64,000 nucleotides of DNA from Nematopogon swammerdamellus (Eukaryota; Arthropoda; Insecta; Lepidoptera; Adelidae), in NCBI GenBank assembly GCA_946902875.1, contig OX336336.1, positions 27,049,558 through 27,113,557 of the forward strand. Direction: 5' to 3'. This document shows positions 55,432 through 64,000 of this stretch, in pieces. Every line of letters begins with the position of its first letter. Within the stretch, counting starts at the first letter, position 1. Position numbers and translations under genes: made by a program. Under the pieces are notes generated by a model that worked only from the letters and a program-made list of their open reading frames with translations, ran no database searches and was not told where the DNA came from.

Positions 55432-55590
55432 TTCGACCGACCTTTCATTCAGTGCGGCGGTATCAACCCGGGCGGGTTAAACCCTACCACCTAGTAATAT
55501 AAGAAGGGAGTCGAATCCCTTAGTCGCCTTTTACGACATACACGGGGAGCGATGCAGTGGGGCTATTCTTTTAAACCGGCCCCACACGGT
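55432..55590 (-). mobile_element. chimeric rep-C/SINE-B copy, partial
   Basis: Only the rep-C head and the first part of the SINE-B body are present. The junction 'gggagtcgaatcccttagtc' (plus strand) is the same as in the other three. Confidence 0.8.
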
Positions 55591-55684
55591 GTTGAGGCCA
55601 TTCAGCCTTAGGGGAGCTTAGGAAGGAGCTTTTTTTACGTAAACTTCAACAAGGTTAAACCTCTTTTTTTTCTTTTTTCTTTTT

Positions 55685-55850
55685 TTATGGAAACTGACAC
55701 GTTTGGCTACATCACCTACAACGTCCGTGATGTCAGCCCATAACACCGGGTGAACTAGGTGCCATGTCAGTGCTTCCCCCTTTGATCGTGCCGGCTACAC
55801 TGAACTGGTCGGAAAACACAAACTATTTACATAGCCGTTTCCTCTTTTAT
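55685..55850 (-). mobile_element. SINE-B tail half
   Basis: From the poly-A side ('tatggaaactgacacg') to 'catttacatagccgtttc'. The head is missing. Confidence 0.75.
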
Positions 55851-56319
55851 TCTTACGATTTATATGTGTAAGTAAAAATTGGGTATACCAACCCTAAGAG
55901 GCAAGACAAATGGGCAGTTAGTATTTAGGTCCTGGCGTCTTAGAATTCAAGTTTAAGTGTTTGCGCGCACACCGAGTAATTCTGTGTCCTAAGACCACAA
56001 CTACGTGTAATTCTAATAATTCTAACTGGCAATTCTAACGTCTAATGTAATTAAAATCTTCTAGACGGTAGACTGGGACGTCGCGAATGGGTTTGTGTAG
56101 TGTGGTAATGAAATGAAATGAGGTGTACTTTATTACACAAAAAAAAAGTTTTCAAAGTGTGGACTTATTCCTGCGAACGCGGCGCTAGGCGGTAGGGATT
56201 TTACCCGCCTGCGTTGGTACCACCGCACTGAATGAAAGGGCGAATGCACTAGAATTCGTGGAGAAACGATTTAAAGTTTGACCAATAGGCAGAGTGTTTG
56301 CCAATGTTTGGCATGGCCA

Positions 56320-57155
56320 ACCATGTTGATTTATGTACATAAAAAAAAATCAGAATGTACCTACTAAATATTTAGGCATACACAAAGTGCAAGACTTATG
56401 ACACTGTTCAATGTTTTTTCTTTCCCTCGGCACAGCGGCACATGTTGATTTACATTTTAAAAAATCAGAATGTTCCTACTAAATATTTAGGCATACACAA
56501 AGTGAAAGACTTATGGCACTGTAGCAATGTATTTTCTTTCCCTCGGCACAGCGGCACATGTTGATTTACATTTTAAAAAATCAGAATGTTCCTACTAAAT
56601 ATTTAGGCATACACCAAGTGCAGGACTTAAGACACTGTTCAATGTATTTTCTTTCCCTCGACACAGCCACCCATGTTGATTTATGTATATTTAACAATTT
56701 ACATTTAAAAAATATTCAGAATGTTCCTACTAAATATTTAGGCATGTACACCAAGTGCAAGACTTATGATGAGTTATGACACTGTTCAATGTATTTTCTT
56801 TCCTTCGCAACAGCCACTTAATATGTTGATTTACATTTAAAAAATATTTAGAATGTTCCTACTAAATATTTAGGCATGTACACCAAGTGCAAGACTTATG
56901 ATGAGTTATGTATGACACTGTTCAATGTATTTTCTTTCCTTCGCAACAGCCACATAATATGTTGATTTACATTTAAAAAATAGTCAGAATGTTACTACTA
57001 AATATTTGGGAATGTACACCAAGTGCAAGACTTATGATGAGTTATGTATGACACTGTTCAATGTATTTTCTTTCCTTCGCAACAGCCACATAATATGTTG
57101 ATTTACATTTAAAAAATATTCAGAATGTTCCTACTAAATATTTAGGCATACAATT
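56320..57155 (+). repeat. seven-unit tandem repeat, 114-150 bp units
   Basis: Units start with 'atgttgattta' at about 56323, 56442, 56558, 56673, 56823, 56958 and 57094. Each contains 'ttcctactaaatatttaggc', 'agtgcaagacttatg' and 'tgtattttctttcc'. Later units gained 'gatgagttatgtatg', which lengthens the period from about 117 to 135. Confidence 0.9.
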
Positions 57156-57415
57156 TTCTTCGAAGCTAGCTGAGTAAGAACAAAATGCTCGGCACTCAAC
57201 ATGGCCTCATCTGAGTAATGGCAGGCTTCACGGGTGGATGATATGATGTGATGGATTGTCCTCGTGGTCTTAACGCCTGACCTGCGAATGCGGCGTTCGT
57301 GTCGCAGCCATCCTCACTTGTCATCGCCCGTCGCTCGCTGACGGCCTGCAGTAACGTTAGGCTTTTTAAAAAGTTCCTAGGCGCCTTACAAGATGCCGAA
57401 AGTGTACTCGGGTTG

Positions 57416-57595
57416 TAAAAACCGGCCAAATTATTGCGAGTCATACTAGAGCACCGAGGTGTCCGCGCCACAAAAAAAAATACCTTGAAAAAACACGTTT
57501 CTTTATGGTGACCCCCACAAATGTTTCACCTTTTCAATTTTTTATTATTTGTTGTTACAACTGCCAAAACGTACAGACGGACGGACAGACGTTTT
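57416..57595 (+). repeat. rep-D partial copy
   Basis: Worn head 'aaaaccggccaaattattgc' followed by the T-rich centre and GGACGGACAGACG microsatellite. Confidence 0.65.
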
Positions 57596-57693
57596 AGGCA
57601 GTAAAGGACTAAAGCACATGCTCCGACCAGTAATACCACATTTAACGTGAAAGATGCGTTCTAGGAAAAAACGCGTTATGGGAAATGCGCGTA

Positions 57694-58146
57694 TACAGGG
57701 TGTAAAAACGGCGAGTACATTAAATTTAGGAAATGATTATTGGGATCAAGAGTAACAAAAAAGTCAAATAACTTTTTTCTGAATTCTCTTTAAATAAAAA
57801 GTTACAGTTTTCATACAAACTAATTGATTATTTTAGTATAAAAATGATCTAATGACAACAGGGCGGCGCGGAGGGGGGAAGAGCGAGTGAGACGTGAGCG
57901 CCTCGGACGGAGGTATTGGCGGGAGGGGCGGGGGTTAGCTTTGTGATTGGAGGACTGCAGGTCGGCAGGCGGAGGGTGCGGAGTGGCAACAACGCGTTAA
58001 ATTACACTAGACGAACCATACATTTCAAAAATTCATATCTCGAAAACTAGACACTTTAGAGAAAAACTTTATTTGTTTTTTTTGTCTAGGAAATCATGAG
58101 GATTGCGCTGGCGAAATTAATGTACTCGCCGTTTTAACACCCTGTA
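57694..58146. mobile_element. TIR element with TA duplication
   Basis: Ends TACAGGGTGTWAAAACGGCG and onward pair for about 30 bp with one or two changes. TA flanks each side (57692-57693 and 58147-58148), as in Tc1/mariner-type insertions. The middle (57860-57990) is GC-rich, unlike its surroundings. Confidence 0.85.
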
Positions 58147-58239
58147 TAGGGCAATATAAATCAATCAGCTTTTATTGCTAAATCACTCACTATGTCCGCC
58201 TATTCTTTATTCGCTCGCCATTATGAACTTTGAGCGTAA

Positions 58240-58655
58240 ACAATCGGTCAAGTCCGAGTTTTACTCGCGCACGGAGGGTTCTGTAGATCCGCTACTGAAC
58301 CCTCATATCTATAAAAAACCATCCGTCCATCTTTTGACTTACCTACTATAAAAGCCTAATATAAAAATAGCAAAATATAAAAGCTTTAGCGCCATTTATT
58401 ATATTCAGTAGCGTGACTAATCGATTCCTAGCACGTTTATTGTATGGAGACTTCTTAATTTTTTGTACTTTTTGCATTTTATTACGTTTTGGCACATCTG
58501 CCATAATAATGAATAACACATATTCTGTGAAAATTTCAACCGACTACCACGATTCAAAATATACAGCACTCGAACGGACGGACGGACAGACAGACAGACA
58601 GATAGACGGCGTAGGCTTAGTAATAGGCTTCCGTATGGATACCGATATCTAAAAA
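58240..58655 (+). repeat. rep-D copy
   Basis: From 'caatcggtcaagtccgag' to 'taaaaatgg', with the GACGGACAGACAGACA microsatellite at about 58575-58605. Confidence 0.75.
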
Positions 58656-58679
58656 TGGAGGATCGCGGATTTCGGAAGT

Positions 58680-59282
58680 CCTTTATTTCGCGCACAACAT
58701 TTGTATTCCCTAAAGACCTACGCTCACACAAATACTCGCATATTTCAACCAATAGCCGAGCCGGATGCCTTACCGAACGCCTTCTGATTGGTTGAGCGAG
58801 ATCGTTTCTCATACTCACATCGGCGAGTTTGTTACGCCGGTACAGGGGCAGGGGTACAGAATACTTCTTAATAGGTACTGCAGCGGCTGATCCCCCTCTT
58901 CTAACACCATTGCGAAATGAACTTAACGACGCGGATTTCTACGCGAAATTTTCAACCAATCGCATAAAGCGAGGCATATTAGCGCGAAATTTTAAAATTC
59001 GCGTTGTAACGAATCCGCGCAATTCGGGGTCGCGCAAAGAGCGGGCTATTGCTCGATTTCGCCATTATATAAATCGCCTACACAAACAATGAGACTGCGA
59101 CATACACCTGAGGCGAGCGAGACACCCCGGAATGTTGGCGCAAATATAGATTGATGCGTCGGGAATTAGGCGGCGACATTGTGCGGGCGCACTTTACCCG
59201 AACACATTACCCAAATGACTTCCCATTCTTCAAACTCTGAAAAGAACGCGAAGGCTTCAGATATTGTAAATTACACTGTGTC
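58680..59282. other. no supported gene
   Basis: A small frame at 58829-59092 is basic and carries no known domain. Inverted CAACCAAT/ATTGGTTG words occur near 58745 and 58790. Confidence 0.4.
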
Positions 59283-59350
59283 GGCCTCGGTACCTCAGTG
59301 GTGCGATAGGTCGACTGTTGTTAAGCACAAGCACACCTCGGCGCAGTCAG

Positions 59351-59691
59351 ATTCAGATTCAGATTCAGATATTTATTTCGCCATAAAGAACACACAACAA
59401 TAACAATATTTCATTGAGACATGTGCATATTCAGTATGGTTCGTCATCATTTTTATCATGTCCCGTTCAGTAGTGCAATCTATAAGGAAGAACCGGGTAA
59501 GAAACCTTACAGAGCTTTTTTAAATATAACTTACATACTAAGTTTTCATTATGTTAAATATAACATACTATATCAAGGCAAAAAATTAAAAATATTAAGT
59601 CATAATATACCCATTAAAAGACATAATAAAATACAAAACAAAGAACATAGGGTTCAGTCATGTTATTAATAAAATTTGTGTTACTGACATT
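59351..59691 (-). mobile_element. retroelement 3' end inserted in SINE-B
   Basis: The insert is flanked by AGTCAG on both sides (59345-59350 and 59692-59697). On the minus strand it ends in AATAAATATCTGAAT with a CTGAAT microsatellite, like the tails of some CR1/RTE-type elements. No coding domain is recognisable in the 341 bp. Confidence 0.75.
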
Positions 59692-59699
59692 AGTCAGTA

Positions 59700-59905
59700 C
59701 AGTTGCTTTCGCGAGTCATGAGCACAGATGGACTGGCATTGCACGCAAGTGTATAGTAGTCGAACGACGCGTGTGAGCCCAACAGGCGACGAGCGTCGAC
59801 TGACGCTGACTGACGAACCAATCGCGTGAAGCGTGGGCGCCGTCGACGTCACATCCCGTCAAACCGACCAATGAAAAGTGTGCTCATGACTCGTGAAAGC
59901 AACTG
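59700..59905. mobile_element. 206-bp MITE inserted in SINE-B
   Basis: Terminal repeats CAGTTGCTTTCGCGAGTCAT pair over 27 bp with one mismatch. TA flanks both ends. The interior has CG-containing words and no ORF. Confidence 0.9.
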
Positions 59906-60458
59906 TACTTGGATGGGTGACCGCTCGACCGTTGGAGGCCGACCGCGGTTCGGATTTCACGTAAAACTGTAGTGCCCTCCCGTCTTACCTTACTAGGTGG
60001 TAGGGTTTGTCCCGCCCGGGTTGATACCACCGCACAATATGAAACGGTCGGTCGAAACGGCTATTTAAATAGTTTGTGTTTTCCGTCCAGTTCAGTGTAG
60101 CCGACATGAAGGGAAGCACTGACATGGCACCTAGTTCACCCGGTCTTATGGGCTGACATCACTTATGTTGTAGGTGGTGTAGCCAACCGTGTCAGTTTCC
60201 ATAAAAAAAAAACACTGTCTTAGAGCGTTTTTAGGCTGCGTCAATGGGCAGCGTTTGATGCTAGCTGACACCGGGTAATGTTTAATTTCGCAGAAATTCT
60301 TAACGTGAACAAGATACAAATTTCATGAATATGAAATTTCATTTATAACCGCACCACATTTTTTATGATTCTTGTCGGAACGGCATAAACTTTGCTCGAT
60401 AGAAAACCAATACGAAAATTTGTTCAATTTTTTTTATTGAATTGATCAATCCTTACCT

Positions 60459-60671
60459 TTAATAAAATACAACGTCTGCTTTCTGTCTGTATGTATGTCT
60501 GTATGTCCGCTTATAACTCGAGAACCACTGAACCGATTTTAATACAGTTTGCTTCTACGGACAGCTTGGTTCTTCCCATCAATTATAGGCTACTTTTCAT
60601 CACGTTAAATGGCTTATGAGGTTAGCAGAGAAGTGAAATATGAGAGCGGGCGGAGCCGCGGGCACAGCTAG
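60459..60671 (-). repeat. rep-E copy
   Basis: Standard rep-E order, from 'aaaatacaacgtctgctttc' to 'gccgcgggcacagctagtt'. Confidence 0.8.
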
Positions 60672-61027
60672 TTAACAATACAATACAGCGCAGGATCCTG
60701 GTGAAGAGCTGAGCCGCACGCACTCTGTGTCCGCCTGCCGCGAAGCAAGCACGCGGCCCTCTTTCGTTCGCTCGCATCGGCCGTACATTTTCATTCATCT
60801 CATTCAATTTATTTATTTCAATTCATTCATACAGTTCACCTATTCGTTGCTTAAATTCCAGCTACCGAGTTCTGCTTTCTCATCGAGGAGTAACTCCACT
60901 TCAGGTCTAAATGGACGTAAGAACGCTTTCAAAAGTAAATTTAATTCGATAGCTTTCGCTTTTATTAGGGTTACGTATCCATACGTATTACTAAGTCTAC
61001 TAAGTCTTACTAAGTCTTACCAAGTCT

Positions 61028-61398
61028 TCGTCAGCCTCGGTAGCGCAGTGTGTGCGGTCGGTCGACTGTTGTTAAGCACACCTTGTCAGTACTTGGATAG
61101 GTGACCGCTCGACCGTTTGAGGCTGACCGTGCTTCGGATTCCACGTTAAACTGTAGGTATCTTCCCTTCTTTCCTTACTAGCTGGTAGGGTTTATCCCGC
61201 CCGGGTTGGTACCACCGCACTGAATGAAAGGTGGGTCGAAACGGCTATGTAAATAGTTCGTGGTTTCCGTCCAGTTCAGTGTAGCCGACATGAAATTAAG
61301 GTAAGCACTGACATTGGCACCCAGTTCACCCGGTGTGATGGGCTGATATCACGGATTTTGTAGGTGATGTAGCCAACCGCATCAGTTTCCATAAAAAA
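61028..61398 (+). mobile_element. SINE-B, full length
   Basis: Head with 'ctcggtagcgcagtg' and 'gttgttaagcaca', a small deletion inside the 5S-like region ('ccttgtcagtacttgg'), then complete body and tail. A rep-D fragment follows at 61440-61490. Confidence 0.85.
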
Positions 61399-61682
61399 AT
61401 TTTTTTTTTAAATGTTTAGGACAGGTACGGCATAGCGGATCCACGGAACCCTCCGTGCGCGAGTAAAACTCGCGCTTTACCGATTTTTTACAACGTGTCA
61501 ATTCTAATCAACTTCACTCAGGCATTGAGAAGAGAAAAATTGAGAGAGCCCTTGGGAGGAAGCCCGTCTTCAATTGGCTGTGAAAAAATTCGAATGTTCA
61601 AGGATACGTCTCAAATAGACACAAAAAAAGTTTGAAAAGACTTTTTTTTGCGTTAATTAACGATTTCTTTTGTTTAAAAAGT

Positions 61683-61812
61683 GTTCTCCTCTAGTCCAGT
61701 ATAGCCAGCCATCCAGGGAAGTCTCCGGTATGGCACCTACCTTCTCTGATATTGGCTGGTCGGAGCATGCGCTTTGGCCGCTCCGACTCAGCCATACCGG
61801 ATTACATAAAAA
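61683..61812 (+). mobile_element. SINE-A tail fragment
   Basis: From 'gttctcctctagtccagtat' to the poly-A. 5'-truncated. Confidence 0.8.
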
Positions 61813-62011
61813 AAATATAATATAATGTGTTTCCATATACTAACTGCAAATATTGAAAGACTCTCCTTTAGCGCAAGCGCGCGGCGCGCGGCCATGAGTG
61901 TCAATGACCTCAAATAATCAGCTGTTTAGATACCTAGTGGCTCGTTGTCATCGTCACAGCATGCTTTGTTAAATGTCTTGAAAACTAATGCTAAAAATAT
62001 ATTTGGTTTTT

Positions 62012-62465
62012 AACCGACTTCAAAAAAGGAGGAGGTTCTATGTTCGGCTGTATGTATTTTTTTTTATGTATGTTCAGCAATATCTTCCCCAATTGTGAAC
62101 CGATTTCGATGATTCTTTTTGTGTTCGGTTCAGTCTAGCTCCAAGGTGGTCCCATTTTTTTTTGGTCAAGATCGGATTGGAAAGCGAGGCGGAATCGCGA
62201 GGCCGAAGGCCGAGCGATTCCGCCGAGTACATTAATAGCAAATAAAAATTACTAAAAAAACTGTGAAATAAAAAACTATTTAAAAAAATACAAAAACCGC
62301 CTTCAAAAATGTATGAAATAAAAAAAAAACGAACCTTAGAGTTGAAGGCGGTGGTGCTAAAGCAAGCAAAAATAACCGACCGCCTTCAACTCTAGGGTTC
62401 GATTTTTATTTTTTTATTTCATACATTTTTGAAGGCGGTTTTTATATTTTTATAAATAGTTTTTT
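62012..62465 (+). mobile_element. rep-G element with terminal foldback
   Basis: Nearly identical in sequence and structure to 5066-5515, including the 'gaggccgaaggccgagcg' palindrome and the foldback loop 'gcaagcaaaaataaccgacc'. Confidence 0.8.
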
Positions 62466-62823
62466 TCTTGAAGTTTTTATTATGATCCGTATGTGTAGGA
62501 TTATCAGCATATGTCAGGATTTGTCCTGACAATCTCTTTGGACATTTCAGGATTTTTAGGCTCTTGTCATTGGAGGCGGATTGCGGCCGGATTTTGCAAC
62601 TGTCAGGATTTTTCGATTTTTCAATGAAGTACAGCAAATTTTTTAATAATTTTTTTTTTATTAGAAATTTATACACACGGTTATGTTATTTATTAATAAT
62701 TAGAGCAAATTACACAGCACAATAAACTTAAACAGAAACATAATCATCTTTACCCACAAATTTGGTAATATTAGGCAAATTAAGTAAGCATTTAAATAAG
62801 GCCATCATATTAAGGCCTTTGCT

Positions 62824-63030
62824 GTGGAAACACTTGGCGTGTGGTCACCCGACGCAAGGACTTTCGGAAACGTCCTAGGAAAGCTCCTTATTGATAAGTC
62901 TGGTGACCGACGCGCCAAGTCTTTCTTTTTTCAGCAAATAGGCCTAGCCATTCAAAGGGGCAACGCAGCCAGCGTATTGGGTACTGTGGCGGAGTCGGAG
63001 GAATTGGACGAAGTTTTTTACTTACAGTAA
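62824..63030 (+). pseudogene. non-LTR retroelement C-terminus
   Basis: Encodes ETLGVWSPDARTFG, SGDRRAKSFFFQQIGLAIQR and [13 protein letters not shown], ending DEVFYLQ and a stop. An AT-rich 3' region follows. TGTCAGGA(C/T)TTT words lie on both sides (62510-62600 and 63260-63310) and may belong to a further worn element. Confidence 0.78.
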
Positions 63031-63039
63031 TCTTAAATG

Positions 63040-64000
63040 TTAGTTTTTAGTTTTTCTTTATTTATTTATTAGGTTAATTTTATCAGTGTTATACATTTGT
63101 TAGTTAGGTTTTAATTATTTAGTTATTAGAATTTACAATAGCATTTGAGACTAGTTGAGTAAGCATTACATATAGATTTTTGCCATCTTTGGGTGGCGTT
63201 TGAGTTGAAATGAAATGAAGATTGAAAATTGAGTTGAAACGGAGTTCGATAGTTTGCAACAAAATGTCAGGACTTTTCTATAGAAAGGCTTTTTGTCAGG
63301 ACGTTTAAATTTTCCATCTGGTAGGTGTCCCTCCCAATATATTTGCAGTTAGTAAATGGAAACACCTTATAATGAATAGGCCTCCAGTAGATAAATCTCT
63401 AAACGTAGCAAGGCACGGTGGTGCGTGTGGCTCTTTTGAAGTTAAGATAATTAAAACAGATTACTGAGACATAGGACTTGAGACGGATTTCTAGGTAAAG
63501 CTTTTAATATTTTCTAATAAAACTATCTAGAAATCCTTGTAAGAAACGTCAAACGGGTTCAAGCAATTCATTAGGAATCAATGTCAATATTAACAAAATC
63601 AAATCAAATCAAAGTGTTTGATGTTCAGACACATACAGATATCTAATAGCTATATTACAGATGCGTTATACATAAAATGAATGAATATAGTACTTATACT
63701 GTGGCCGCGAGATCGTGTATTTATTGGACACTGTCGCCTAAACTGGCTGTTTGGATTGAAAAATAGAACCCCATCCTATTAAAACTGTCCTGGCTTGGGA
63801 CAATGGCTTACTAGCTTTATATATACTGGCTTAAAAATCTGTCTACATGAAGCTAGTTTTACGAGCTTACTAGCACTGGCTTATTATCATGGCTTGAATA
63901 ACTGGCATCGTGTCACCCAGGCATAAGGCTGGTTTCATAGGGACATTGCATGGTCAAACCACTCGTACATTCGGGTATCTACTTATTTTAATCATAATTT
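63040..64000. other. no gene seen
   Basis: AT-rich 3' UTR-like sequence to about 63200 and then unique-looking DNA. The last 250 bases repeat the word 'ctggctta' several times with irregular spacing. Confidence 0.4.

Larger units (their letters stand above)
59283..60212 (+). mobile_element. SINE-B interrupted by two nested insertions
   Basis: The head runs from 59283 to 59350, stops inside the 5S-like region at AGTCAG, and resumes with TA (59698-59699) and 'cttggatgggtgacc' at 59908. The remaining body and tail are complete to the A-rich end at 60212. Confidence 0.9.

Noticed and set aside
60727..61104. 125-codon plus-strand frame
   Set aside because: It begins in GC-rich DNA and runs into a SINE-B head. 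The residues show no domain and the second half is repeat-derived.

Overview
The window looks like insect nuclear DNA, most probably lepidopteran (moth or butterfly). The reasons are one recognisable metazoan GPCR exon with proper splice sites, an interstitial tract of the insect telomere motif TTAGG, mariner, hAT-like and Harbinger-like debris, and a dense layer of short interspersed repeat families of the kind that fill lepidopteran introns. There are no bacterial operons, no CRISPR array and no intact transposase gene. The only host protein-coding sequence I can support is one exon on the minus strand (29005-29927) that encodes the extracellular N-terminus, TM1 and TM2 of a 5-HT2-class serotonin receptor. 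It has a splice acceptor upstream and a donor in the middle of the conserved TM2 end. The rest of the gene should lie at lower coordinates on the minus strand, but I could not find it in the 29 kb shown, so the intron is long or the exons leave the window. Most of the window is therefore probably intron or flanking DNA.  Layout. 1-5 kb: CR1-like 3' end, a split copy of a dispersed repeat with a retroelement inside, a foldback MITE and a small Harbinger-like MITE. 5-10 kb: overlapping SINEs, an 8-bp-TSD MITE, and the first copy of a composite element that carries a SINE. 10-13 kb: more dispersed repeats and a broken mariner. 13.3-18 kb: a tRNA-like sequence, a foldback, a possible Pol II unit or solo LTR, and a 1.72-kb element with 54-bp inverted repeats and a TATA-Inr promoter inside. 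18-28.9 kb: retroelement 3' ends, one of them split by a MITE with a recoverable target site, the second copy of the composite element, a hAT MITE and a tandem repeat. 29-30 kb: the receptor exon. 30-36 kb: SINEs, a perfect 63-bp-arm palindrome and two MITEs. 36.3-41.5 kb: a CpG-rich block and then a 4-kb inverted satellite of about 109-bp units, with higher-order repeats and a YY1/PHO-like motif in nearly every unit. 42-64 kb: retroelement C-terminal fragments, many SINEs, several foldbacks, a second tandem array and a triple nested insertion.  Repeat names used below. SINE-A has a tRNA-like head; SINE-B has a head with a 5S-rRNA-like internal control region; rep-C is a family beginning with a 'gtggggccggtactt' end. 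SINE-A and SINE-B share one body, and rep-C heads are fused to the SINE-B body at one constant junction in four copies, so one transcribed body appears with three different heads. rep-D, rep-E, rep-F and rep-G are further dispersed families. All family assignments come from reading the sequence by eye; no database was searched.
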